A stretch of 29,041 bases of DNA from an uncultured Clostridia bacterium (lineage in GTDB: Bacteria > Bacillota > Clostridia > Christensenellales > UBA1242). Shown here piece by piece: positions 1 to 6,652 of the stretch; within the stretch, counting starts at the first letter, position 1, and each line of letters opens with the position of its first letter. Under the pieces are notes generated by a model. The model was not told the DNA's origin and made no database searches. It worked only from the letters and a program-made list of their open reading frames with translations. The translations under genes and the position numbers were made by a program. The stretch is taken from NCBI GenBank assembly GCA_937907645.1, contig CALCWV010000053.1:1-29041 (forward strand). Direction: 5' to 3'.

Positions 1-1
1 A

Positions 2-460
2 ATGAAAAAAAAGAGGGCAAAAGATGCCCTCTATAGTGGAATAATCAAGGAAACTTTTCCGTCAGTCAGCATTTCATCTGCATATTCTGACAAGGAAAAA
101 GAAGTGCTTTTGAAAGCACTTGGCAGCTTCTATGACACCTTTGAAAAGCTTTTTGACATATCCGTGAGCTTGGATGGGAAACATCTCAATGAAACATCAG
201 CAATCTTGAAAATCAATGAAATTGAGTCAAATATTAATGCGATAGAAAGTAACTTTGAAACGTTATTTGAAGGCAGTGACATTCAGTTTTTAAAAACTAT
301 AAATACATCCCTAAAAGAGCTAGGAAAGACAATTGACCTACTTTCAAAAAAGAGCTATGTAACGCCTTTGCAAACGCTCTCATCTGCTGTTAAATATCGC
401 TACGCAGAAACGCTGCATCTTTATAAAGAGCTGCTTGGAGATTTAATTGAAGAAAAGTAG
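2..460 (+). CDS. Hypothetical protein, mostly helical, possibly 5'-truncated by the window edge
   Basis: An open frame of 152 residues from ATG at 2 to TAG at 458-460. No family is recognised. The protein is charged and looks largely alpha-helical (heptad-like stretches at about residues 30-60 and 65-115), with no signal peptide, membrane span or cysteine. Whether ATG at 2 is the true start cannot be judged: only one base of upstream sequence is present, so no ribosome site can be seen and the frame may begin outside the window. The first ten codons coincide with a perfect minus-strand terminator hairpin (5-32), which is odd for a coding start. The 3' end overlaps the convergent murI gene by 40 bases. 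The opposite strand has no long frame across 1-420, so this is the more credible coding strand. Function unknown. Confidence 0.55.
   Translation: MKKKRAKDALYSGIIKETFPSVSISSAYSDKEKEVLLKALGSFYDTFEKLFDISVSLDGKHLNETSAILKINEIESNINAIESNFETLFEGSDIQFLKTINTSLKELGKTIDLLSKKSYVTPLQTLSSAVKYRYAETLHLYKELLGDLIEEK
5..32 (-). terminator. Intrinsic terminator read on the minus strand, inside the start of the first gene
   Basis: AGAGGGCA (12-19) and TGCCCTCT (25-32) form a perfect 8-bp stem with a 5-base loop. On the minus strand the stem is followed by an unbroken run of T (complement of the A run at 5-12). No T run follows on the plus strand. It would end the murI transcript about 390 bases beyond the murI stop codon. 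Confidence 0.75.
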
Positions 461-1134
461 TTGTAAAACTCTGCAAACATTTCTCTTGATGAAATAATTT
501 GAACTTGGCAGGATGAGCCATAAGCGTAGCGGGAAAGTTCCTTTGTGACCCTGTCGCTTGCGTCAAAAAATTGAGCAGACGGATAAATTTCAGCTAGCTC
601 TAGTTTTATTCCTTCAAAATGAGTACATCCCAAAACTACAGCTTTGTAGTCCTCTTTTGGGAGAGTATTTTGAAGGTATTTTTTTATTTTTTCTCTACTG
701 AAAAGATTTTCGTCAATCACTTTTGGAAGATCTGGGGGATAGAAACATTTGCGTTGAATTTCGCATAGCAGAGGAGAATTTTCAATTGTAACTTTTGTCG
801 CAAGGACTATGTATTTTTCAAGTTTTTTTGCCTCTTCAATATTTGGATATGTCCCAATGAACTTTATTTTTGGAAATTCCTCTTTTAGAAAGTCTATTGC
901 GACGGACGTTAGTGTGTTGCACCCAATAACTACAATATTCGGATGAAAAAAGCTATCCAAATCCAGGATTATATTTTTTGCAATGCGAAGAAGCTCATCT
1001 TTGCTTTTGTTTCCATAAGGAACATTTTTGTCATCGATATATAGAAGATAGTTAAAACAAGGACATTTCTCCATGCATTTTGCAAGAACGTTTATCCCTC
1101 CGCTGCCACTATCAATAATTGCTACTTTTTTCAT
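421..1134 (-). CDS. murI: Glutamate racemase
   Basis: Interconverts L- and D-glutamate in the cytoplasm, supplying D-Glu for the peptidoglycan stem peptide. Visible motifs of the Asp/Glu racemase family are DSGSGG (residues 8-13), VPYG (38-41), GCNT with the first catalytic cysteine (Cys72), and LGCTH with the second catalytic cysteine (Cys170) followed by His172. Both halves of the two-cysteine active site are therefore intact. At 237 residues it is shorter than the usual 260-270, and the strand after Cys72 reads GTYPNIE where typical MurI has a G-x-E-P type motif, so it is a divergent member; an aspartate racemase is the main alternative. The start is fixed by the DSGSGG motif close to the N terminus. 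There is no Shine-Dalgarno sequence; a promoter -10 hexamer lies only five bases upstream, suggesting a leaderless mRNA. The 3' end overlaps the convergent first gene. Confidence 0.9.
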   Translation of the reverse strand: MKKVAIIDSGSGGINVLAKCMEKCPCFNYLLYIDDKNVPYGNKSKDELLRIAKNIILDLDSFFHPNIVVIGCNTLTSVAIDFLKEEFPKIKFIGTYPNIEEAKKLEKYIVLATKVTIENSPLLCEIQRKCFYPPDLPKVIDENLFSREKIKKYLQNTLPKEDYKAVVLGCTHFEGIKLELAEIYPSAQFFDASDRVTKELSRYAYGSSCQVQIISSREMFAEFYNYFSSIKSPSSSL

Positions 1135-1139
1135 AGTTT

Positions 1140-1169
1140 AATATATGTGCAGATAAAAACATGTGCTAA
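1140..1169 (-). promoter_or_regulatory. Putative murI promoter giving a leaderless transcript
   Basis: On the minus strand, TTAGCA (1169-1164, 4 of 6 to TTGACA) is followed after 18 bases by TATATT (1145-1140, 5 of 6 to TATAAT). The -10 ends five bases before the murI ATG, placing the expected start point at about 1133-1136, at or next to the start codon. Confidence 0.45.
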
Positions 1170-1314
1170 AATTAAACTTTCTTATTATCCAATGATCGCA
1201 ACTTGTTAACGCATAAATCCACCAAAGATCGTTAGTCTATAACAGAGAGTATCTGTCAAAATTTTAACTTTATTAAAATCCTTGCTATTACGACAAAATA
1301 TGTGGCACACTTGC

Positions 1315-1343
1315 TTTACAAATTCATAAAAATAAGGTATCAT
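1315..1343 (+). promoter_or_regulatory. Sigma-A promoter of groES-groEL
   Basis: TTTACA (1315-1320), a 17-base spacer and TATCAT (1338-1343). The expected start near 1350 gives a leader of only about 16 bases, which holds the ribosome site GAGGAGG (1354-1360). No CIRCE operator (TTAGCACTC-N9-GAGTGCTAA) is present in the 231-base gap upstream of groES; a lone GTGCTAA at 1163-1169 has no partner arm. Confidence 0.75.
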
Positions 1344-1365
1344 TTAAGAGAATGAGGAGGAGAAA

Positions 1366-1650
1366 ATGAAGCTTAAGCCGTTATTTGATAGAGTAATAAT
1401 TGAACCTAAAGAGGAGAGTAAAGAAACTCAAGGGGGAATTATTTTGCCATCAGTATCTCAAGAGAAATCACAAATTGCAAAAGTTGTTGCAGTTGGGGAA
1501 GGTGGCTTGCCAGACGGGAAGGAAATGAAAATGAAAGTAAAGGTTGGCGACACAGTTTTGTATGCCAAGTATTCCGGAACAGAACTGGAGCAAAACGGGA
1601 AGAAATATATTGTAATTCGCCAAGCTGACATTTTAGCTGTGGTTGAATAA
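1366..1650 (+). CDS. groES: Co-chaperonin GroES (Cpn10)
   Basis: Heptameric lid of the GroEL folding chamber. At 94 residues it has the normal length. The N terminus KPLFDRVIIEP is the family signature, QGGIILP (about 22-28) is the mobile loop that docks on GroEL, and the barrel ends with the usual YIVIRQADILAVVE. The start is supported by GAGGAGG at 1354-1360. The gene lies nine bases before groEL, which has its own AAGGAGG site, so the two form the classic two-gene operon. No heat-shock operator is visible upstream. Confidence 0.97.
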   Translation: MKLKPLFDRVIIEPKEESKETQGGIILPSVSQEKSQIAKVVAVGEGGLPDGKEMKMKVKVGDTVLYAKYSGTELEQNGKKYIVIRQADILAVVE

Positions 1651-1659
1651 GGAGGAAAT

Positions 1660-3273
1660 ATGTCAAAGGCAATTTTAGAAGGAGATAAAGCAAGAAAAGC
1701 TCTTGAAAGAGGAGTCGACACGCTTGCTAATACAGTAAAGATTACATTAGGACCTAAGGGAAGAAATGTTGTCCTTGGAAAGAAGTTTGCAACTCCGCTA
1801 ATTACAAATGACGGAGTAACTATCGCAAAGGAAATTGAGTTAAATGACCCTTTTGAAAATATGGGTGCAGAACTTATCAAAGAAGTTAGTGTAAAGACGA
1901 ATGATGTAGCGGGAGACGGAACAACAACAGCATGTGTTCTTGCTCAAGCTATTATTAAAGAAGGAATGAAAAACTTTACAGCAGGGGCAAACCCTATCAT
2001 CCTTAAAAAGGGAATTGACAAGGCTGTAAAAGTTGCTGTCGAAGAACTTAAAAAAATCAGTAAGCCTGTTGAAAACAGCAAAGCTATTGCACAGGTTGCT
2101 TCAATTTCAGCGGGAGATGAGTACATAGGTGAGCTAATTGCAAATGCTATGGATAAAGTTGGAAGCGACGGAATTATTACGGTCGAGGAATCTCAGACCA
2201 TGTCCACAGAACTTAGCCTTGTTGAAGGAATGCAGTTTGACAGAGGATATCTCTCTCCATATATGTGCACAAATGGCGACAAGATGCTTGCTGAGCTCGA
2301 CAATCCATACATTTTAATTACGGACAAGAAGATATCTAATATTCAAGATATTCTTCCTATCTTAGAACAAATTGTTAAAACTGGCGGAAAGCTTTTGATT
2401 ATAGCTGACGAAGTTGAAGGCGAAGCACTGACAACTCTCATTTTAAACAAATTAAGAGGGACTTTCACTTGTGTTGCTGTAAAAGCTCCAAGCTTTGGCG
2501 ACAAGAGAAAGGCTATGCTTGAAGATATCGCTATTCTTACTGGAGGAAAAGTTATTTCTGACGAACTTGGAGAGGACATTAAACAAATTGATCTTAGTGA
2601 CCTTGGAAGAGCCAAGAGCGTGAAGGTTGACAAGGATACAACAACTATAGTTGAAGGTGCTGGTGACACAGGAAAGATCGGCGATAGAGTTAAGTCTATA
2701 AAAGAACAACTAAAGACATGCACAAGCGAATATGAAAGAGAAAAACTGACAGACAGAGTTGCAAAACTTGCTGGAGGAGTTGCTGTAATAAAGGTCGGCG
2801 CGCCAACAGAAGTTGAAATGAAAGAGAAAAAACTTAGAATTGAGGATGCTCTTTCAGCTACAAAAGCCGCAAGCGAAGAGGGAATTGTCCCAGGCGGAGG
2901 AACAGCTCTACTTAAGACAGCACAGAAGATTCGACAGCTTGTAGACCAGCTTGATGGAGATGAAAAGACAGGTGCAAGAATTATTTTAAAAGCTATCGAA
3001 GAGCCAGCAAGACAGATTTCAAAGAATGCTGGAATTGACGGCGGAGTTGTAGTAAATAAGATTTATGAAAATATCTCACAGCCAGCTTACGGCTTTGACG
3101 CCTATAGCAACGAGTACTGCGATATGGTGGAAAGGGGAATTATTGACCCAACTAAGGTTACTCGTTCAGCTCTTCAAAATGCCGCAAGCGTAGCTTCAAC
3201 ACTTCTCACAACAGAAGTTCTAGTCGCTGAAATTGAAGACAAGAAAGAAAAACAAGAACAAGAAGATTATTAG
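1660..3273 (+). CDS. groEL: Chaperonin GroEL (Cpn60)
   Basis: ATP-driven tetradecameric chaperonin that encloses and folds cytosolic proteins with GroES. The 537-residue frame is of standard length. ATP-site elements are visible: TLGPKGRNVVL (about 29-39), NDGVT with Asp51, GDGTTT with Asp86, PGGGTALL (about 411-418) and the LRIEDAL segment (about 392-398). The apical domain includes the usual VEGMQFDRGYLSPY stretch at about 188-201. The C terminus ends in a short acidic and lysine-rich tail (DKKEKQEQEDY) rather than the Gly-Gly-Met repeat found in many GroELs. The start is set by AAGGAGG eight bases upstream. No terminator is seen directly after the stop; the next promoter begins eight bases downstream. 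Confidence 0.98.
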   Translation: MSKAILEGDKARKALERGVDTLANTVKITLGPKGRNVVLGKKFATPLITNDGVTIAKEIELNDPFENMGAELIKEVSVKTNDVAGDGTTTACVLAQAIIKEGMKNFTAGANPIILKKGIDKAVKVAVEELKKISKPVENSKAIAQVASISAGDEYIGELIANAMDKVGSDGIITVEESQTMSTELSLVEGMQFDRGYLSPYMCTNGDKMLAELDNPYILITDKKISNIQDILPILEQIVKTGGKLLIIADEVEGEALTTLILNKLRGTFTCVAVKAPSFGDKRKAMLEDIAILTGGKVISDELGEDIKQIDLSDLGRAKSVKVDKDTTTIVEGAGDTGKIGDRVKSIKEQLKTCTSEYEREKLTDRVAKLAGGVAVIKVGAPTEVEMKEKKLRIEDALSATKAASEEGIVPGGGTALLKTAQKIRQLVDQLDGDEKTGARIILKAIEEPARQISKNAGIDGGVVVNKIYENISQPAYGFDAYSNEYCDMVERGIIDPTKVTRSALQNAASVASTLLTTEVLVAEIEDKKEKQEQEDY

Positions 3274-3280
3274 TATAACC

Positions 3281-3307
3281 TTGACAAAGACCTTATTCTG
3301 TGATAAT
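3281..3307 (+). promoter_or_regulatory. Putative promoter for the 3332 gene
   Basis: A consensus TTGACA (3281-3286) is followed by the extended -10 TGTGATAAT (GATAAT at 3302-3307). The spacer of 15 is short, but the TG extension can compensate. A start point near 3314 leaves a leader that contains GGAG at 3322-3325. Confidence 0.55.
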
Positions 3308-3331
3308 CTCTTTATATAAATGGAGATTAAA

Positions 3332-3733
3332 ATGGGAGTTAAAGGAAAAAATAATTATACAATTGAAGATGAGTTACTTGCCTGTGATGATATTTTTAAT
3401 AGCCACGAAAGCAACATAGCTCAAATGATCAACTCACTTAAAAAAGAGTATCCAAATGGAAGAAAGACTTGTGAACCTCTTAAATCGAGATGTTCAACCG
3501 TAGCCATGGATCTAATTGACGAACTTAGAATAATGGAGTCATATTTGGATTTTGAATATGCACTTGTTCAAATGTGTGTCAAGGAAAACAAGCTTTCAAG
3601 TAGCAAAAGAACAGCTGAGTGCAAGGAAATTTACGTTGGGCACGTTGAAAGATTCGAAGAACTAAATGAAGAGGGACACAACACACTTAGAGCTCTTAAC
3701 TTGTATAGACCTAAGAATGGAAAACAACTTTAA
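3332..3733 (+). CDS. Hypothetical small soluble protein
   Basis: A 133-residue protein with no recognised family. It is charged and predominantly helical, has five cysteines (in LLACDD, RKTCEP, SRCST, VQMCVK and ECKEIY) and no signal peptide or membrane span. The cysteines are not arranged as a CxxC zinc site. The longest frame begins at ATG 3320, but that ATG overlaps the ribosome site GGAG (3322-3325) and would leave a leader of about six bases; ATG 3332, six bases after GGAG, is the better start. The gene has its own promoter just after groEL and is followed, 44 bases later, by the lipoprotein gene with no terminator between, so the two may be cotranscribed. Function unknown. Confidence 0.75.
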   Translation: MGVKGKNNYTIEDELLACDDIFNSHESNIAQMINSLKKEYPNGRKTCEPLKSRCSTVAMDLIDELRIMESYLDFEYALVQMCVKENKLSSSKRTAECKEIYVGHVERFEELNEEGHNTLRALNLYRPKNGKQL

Positions 3734-3777
3734 GAATATAACCTTTTAATTAGGAAATAAATATCATGGAGGCATTT

Positions 3778-4302
3778 ATGAAAATAATTAAAGGGTTATT
3801 TTTTTCTTTTATTGCAGGATTAAGTGTATTGTTATTTGGGTGCGAGTATGCAAATAATATTAGAACCGCCAGCTTTTCAAATATAACAGCATATGGCAGT
3901 GATAAAAACACAGTTAAAGTTTCCTTTGAAAAGGATGAGAGAGTAAATGATAAGTATTTTGACATTCAAGTAAGATCCAGTGAAGAAGTTGATCTGAACA
4001 TAACTGAGGAGCTAAAGGAAAGCTTGGACGTGCAGATTACAGATACAAAGTGGAACTCACTTACAACACTTTTAGTCAATGCAAAGGGGAAAGCGGACTC
4101 AGAAGTTTTTGAAGTGTACAAAAAAGTTCAGTCAAAGACATATATAATAACGTCTGAAAAAGAGGTCACTCTTACTTTTAGAGTTGTAATTGGAGAGGCG
4201 GAAAAGAACTCAAAGGACACCGGATATATCTTAACCAACTCCAAGGAAGTGTCAGATGAATTTAAGCTTAAATTGGTCAAATTAAAGGATGAAAAGAAAT
4301 AG
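3778..4302 (+). CDS. Putative lipoprotein of unknown function
   Basis: A 174-residue protein with a short basic N terminus (MKIIKG), a hydrophobic stretch and the lipobox LLFGC, giving lipidation at Cys22 and attachment to the outer face of the membrane. The mature part of about 150 residues is hydrophilic, rich in Lys, Glu and Val, with a beta-type pattern; no domain is recognised. The longest frame starts at ATG 3766, but that ATG is part of the ribosome site: GGAGG (3768-3772) lies five bases before ATG 3778, and starting there gives a clean signal peptide. Probably cotranscribed with the gene at 3332. The next gene has a separate promoter just beyond the stop codon. Confidence 0.8.
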   Translation: MKIIKGLFFSFIAGLSVLLFGCEYANNIRTASFSNITAYGSDKNTVKVSFEKDERVNDKYFDIQVRSSEEVDLNITEELKESLDVQITDTKWNSLTTLLVNAKGKADSEVFEVYKKVQSKTYIITSEKEVTLTFRVVIGEAEKNSKDTGYILTNSKEVSDEFKLKLVKLKDEKK

Positions 4303-4303
4303 T

Positions 4304-4332
4304 TTGACATAATGGCTCAAATATGATAAAAT
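4304..4332 (+). promoter_or_regulatory. Sigma-A promoter of the 4353 membrane-protein gene
   Basis: TTGACA (4304-4309), 17-base spacer, TAAAAT (4327-4332). The promoter begins just after the stop codon of the lipoprotein gene. The leader is about 14 bases and carries AAAGGAG at 4342-4347. Confidence 0.75.
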
Positions 4333-4352
4333 AAAAAAACAAAGGAGAAATT

Positions 4353-5159
4353 ATGGAAAATACAAACAACGTTGTTACTCAACCTAACGACAAAGACAAA
4401 AAACTTGAAACAAAAGCCAACACATTAAAAGCGTTTCTATTTTCACTGCTTATAATGTTAGGCGGAGCAGTGCTATGGGGAGTTATATATGCTCTTGGAT
4501 TCTTCAGTGCATGGATTGCATTCCTTCCAGCATTTGGAGCAATTTTAGTTTACAAAAAATTTAAGCAGGACGGCAAAATCGGAATGCTTTTCTACATATT
4601 GTTGCTATCGCTAGTATTTAACTATTTCGCAATGATTATTTCATCAACTATTGTAGTTTTGAGAGCTTTCCCAGAATATACATTCGGAGAAATCTTCCCA
4701 CTTGCATTCGAAATTTCATTCGGAGATGGGGTTGGAGATACACTTGGATGCATCGGATTTACAGCACTTGGAGTTGGACTTGGATATGTAAGTGCAATTC
4801 AACAAGCAAAGAAAAATCAAATAGAGAAAGCATCTTCACTTAATACAACAACGTTTACACCAATGCCAAATGGATCTGTTGCACCTATTCAAGAGGAAAC
4901 AGTAGAAATTGGTGCTCCAGCAGAAGAAAATAAAGCTGAGAAAATTTTGACTGAACTTGCTGGATATGTTGAAATGTATGAAGGAAAATTAGTAGAAAAA
5001 GAAGAGTTTATGAAATTGGTTGGAAATTTCAATAAAGAAACTCTAAGTAAGCTCACAGAAGAAGAAAAAGCAAATATGGTTATTGCATGCGCAAATGCAG
5101 AAGAGAACGAAAATAGAGAAAAAGCAAGAAAACTTTTAGTTAAATTACTTGCAAAATAA
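4353..5159 (+). CDS. Hypothetical integral membrane protein with soluble C-terminal region
   Basis: A 268-residue protein of no recognised family. After a hydrophilic N terminus of about 25 residues there are about four hydrophobic segments, at roughly 27-48, 50-66, 80-106 and 125-148. The remaining 120 residues are soluble and acidic: first a Thr/Pro-rich linker (about 160-185), then a helical region (about 190-268) with ELAGYVEMYEGKLVEKEEF and a lysine-rich end. The start has AAAGGAG six bases upstream and its own consensus promoter. A good intrinsic terminator follows at 5231-5263, so this is a single-gene unit. The helical tail probably lies in the cytoplasm, but this is inference. Confidence 0.8.
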   Translation: MENTNNVVTQPNDKDKKLETKANTLKAFLFSLLIMLGGAVLWGVIYALGFFSAWIAFLPAFGAILVYKKFKQDGKIGMLFYILLLSLVFNYFAMIISSTIVVLRAFPEYTFGEIFPLAFEISFGDGVGDTLGCIGFTALGVGLGYVSAIQQAKKNQIEKASSLNTTTFTPMPNGSVAPIQEETVEIGAPAEENKAEKILTELAGYVEMYEGKLVEKEEFMKLVGNFNKETLSKLTEEEKANMVIACANAEENENREKARKLLVKLLAK

Positions 5160-5230
5160 TTTAAACGGGCAGAAATACTAAAAAAATGTCCAATAGATTT
5201 GTCGTTTAACGATATTTCAAGTTATTAAAA

Positions 5231-5263
5231 AATACGACTATTTCATTTAGTTGTATTTTTTTT
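5231..5263 (+). terminator. Intrinsic terminator after the 4353 gene
   Basis: AATACGACTA (5231-5240) pairs with TAGTTGTATT (5248-5257) through ten pairs, one of them G-U, around a 7-base loop. A run of eight T (5256-5263) completes it. Confidence 0.8.
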
Positions 5264-5279
5264 GTTAATATGCTATACT
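5251..5279 (+). promoter_or_regulatory. Extended -10 promoter of the ABC-ATPase gene, overlapping the preceding terminator
   Basis: TGCTATACT is an extended -10 with TATACT at 5274-5279. The best-placed -35 is TTGTAT (5251-5256, 17-base spacer), which lies in the descending arm of the upstream terminator. The -35 match is weak; the TG extension carries most of the evidence. The ribosome site is AGAGGT shortly before ATG 5311. Confidence 0.5.
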
Positions 5280-5310
5280 CGAGATAATTAAAAAGGCTAA
5301 GAGGTAGAAA

Positions 5311-5982
5311 ATGATTAGTGTAAAAAATTTATATTTGAGATATATAAGAGAATATTATGCTCTATATGACATCAATCTTGAGATTGCGCAGGGCGAAAGT
5401 GTTGCTCTCATTGGGGCAGACGACAGCGGAAAGACCAGTTTGCTTAGAGTTATGACAAAGCTCGAGAAGCCAACAAAGGGAAATATATATATTAACAACA
5501 GACCTTTGAAGAAGGTTAATTTCAAGAATGACCTCAGCGTTGGATATATCCCTGCGACCCCAGTTTTCATGGAGAAGAAGACTGTTTATGAGAATCTTAA
5601 GTATGTTTTAACAACAAGAAAACTTCCTCCTCAAGAGGTTGAAAACAAGATCAATGACGCAATCATTGAATATTCATTGGAAAAAATAAGGGATGAAAAA
5701 GTATGTAATTTGTCTTTGACTGAGAAATTTATCCTTTCGTTTATTAGATTAACATTCAGGGAACTAGACCTTTTGATAATTGACAATATCTTTGATAAAC
5801 TAGATGAAGTTTATGTTGAAATCATTCAAGATCTTGTTAAAAAACTCAGAGGCAAGGACACAACACTTATTTTAGCTACAACTCAAGAGAAAATCGCTAA
5901 TCTTTTCTGCAAGAGAAAAGTATATTTCAAAAACGGAGTTATCGTAACCCCAGAAGAGTTTGTTGCTGAAGAGCAAGCTTAA
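5311..5982 (+). CDS. Degenerate ABC-type ATPase-like protein
   Basis: A 223-residue protein with the overall layout of an ABC transporter nucleotide-binding domain: the start MISVKNLYLRY, the INLEIAQGESVALIG strand before the P-loop, GNIYINNRPL, TVYENL, and DLLIIDN at the Walker B position. Most functional motifs are altered. Walker A is GADDSGKT (35-42), with Asp for the usual third-position Gly but Lys41 kept. The Q-loop Gln is absent (YIPATP, 80-84). The LSGGQ signature reads LSLTE (134-138). Asp158 of Walker B is kept but the catalytic Glu is Asn159. The H-loop His is Gln192. No permease gene is adjacent and the gene appears to stand alone between its own promoter and the terminator at 6021-6053. 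It may bind nucleotide without hydrolysing it. Its 3' end overlaps the convergent gene by four bases. Confidence 0.85.
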   Translation: MISVKNLYLRYIREYYALYDINLEIAQGESVALIGADDSGKTSLLRVMTKLEKPTKGNIYINNRPLKKVNFKNDLSVGYIPATPVFMEKKTVYENLKYVLTTRKLPPQEVENKINDAIIEYSLEKIRDEKVCNLSLTEKFILSFIRLTFRELDLLIIDNIFDKLDEVYVEIIQDLVKKLRGKDTTLILATTQEKIANLFCKRKVYFKNGVIVTPEEFVAEEQA

Positions 5983-6296
5983 TAGAGATAATCATTTTTA
6001 GGGAAGGGTTTTTCTTCACCAGAAAGAGGTTTTGTTTCCTCTTTCTTTTTTTTGTTTAGAGAAGAAGTGAGCGTCTGAATAAGTTGCCCTTGACTGTCAC
6101 CAGACATTCCCGAAAGCAAAGAGGATAGAAGAGCGTTATTGTCCTTCTCTCCGTTGTTTTGCATTGCAGAAAGAAGCAAGGGGAGAATCGGATTTGTCTG
6201 TCCTTCCTCTTGTTTAGGCTGCGGAGCCGAATATGCTTCGTCAGGATAGAGCTGCGAAGACTTGTTATTATTGAAATTATTGTTGAAGTTGTTCAT
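5979..6296 (-). CDS. Hypothetical Asn/Gln-rich small protein
   Basis: A 105-residue protein of unknown family. The N terminus is asparagine-rich (MNNFNNNFNNNKSSQ); the middle holds NPILPLLLSAMQNNG and ALLSSLLSGMSGDSQGQLIQ, which resemble two short amphipathic helices with a linker; the C terminus is lysine-rich. No signal peptide or membrane span is clear. No Shine-Dalgarno sequence precedes the ATG: TATAAT directly abuts it, and a possible TATACA -10 (6309-6304) would place the transcript start one base before the ATG. The gene carries on its opposite strand the terminator of the convergent ABC gene. Real but unassigned; moderate confidence. Confidence 0.6.
   Translation of the reverse strand: MNNFNNNFNNNKSSQLYPDEAYSAPQPKQEEGQTNPILPLLLSAMQNNGEKDNNALLSSLLSGMSGDSQGQLIQTLTSSLNKKKKEETKPLSGEEKPFPKNDYLY
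6021..6053 (+). terminator. Intrinsic terminator of the ABC-ATPase gene, lying inside the opposing gene
   Basis: AGAAAGAGG (6021-6029) and CCTCTTTCT (6038-6046) make a perfect 9-bp stem with an 8-base loop, followed by T through 6053. It lies within the 3' part of the minus-strand gene 5979-6296, where it encodes the lysine/glutamate stretch. Confidence 0.85.
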
Positions 6297-6373
6297 ATTA
6301 TAATGTATATGAAGAATCTTTTTTATGTAGAATAGAAAAATTTTAAATCATAAAATAAATTTGAGGAGGATAT

Positions 6374-6652
6374 ATGAACTTTTCGGAGTATACAAAGCAA
6401 CCACAACAAGAGGAAAAAAGGGAAGAAAGGGCGAAATCTATGAGTGAGGAAGATGTGATGAAGCAATATGAGGAGCTAAAATCCATGAATAACAGCCAGC
6501 TCACAGCAAGACTATTTGACGAAGTCGCAAGACAGAAGAGGGATGGAATATTCGATTATGCATCTCTTGCCCAGAGCGTTGAAAATATAAAGGAATATCT
6601 TCCACAAAAGACTTATCAAAATCTTAAAAACATGTTGGATAATTTGCGATGA
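6374..6652 (+). CDS. Hypothetical small helical protein, coupled to the subtilisin gene
   Basis: A 92-residue protein, unrecognised. It has a Gln/Glu/Lys-rich, probably disordered N terminus (about 1-28) and a C-terminal helical part with QLTARLFDEVARQKRDG (about 40-56) and YASLAQSVENIKEYLPQKTY (about 61-80). There are no cysteines, signal peptide or membrane span. The start has a strong GAGGAGG four to five bases upstream. Its stop overlaps the start of the protease gene by four bases (ATGA), so the two are translationally coupled. A role as partner, inhibitor or cargo of the protease is possible from context only. Confidence 0.75.
   Translation: MNFSEYTKQPQQEEKREERAKSMSEEDVMKQYEELKSMNNSQLTARLFDEVARQKRDGIFDYASLAQSVENIKEYLPQKTYQNLKNMLDNLR

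Noticed and set aside
1163..1169. GTGCTAA as half of a CIRCE heat-shock operator
   Set aside because: No matching TTAGCAC arm lies at the required distance; the element is better explained as part of the murI -35 on the other strand.
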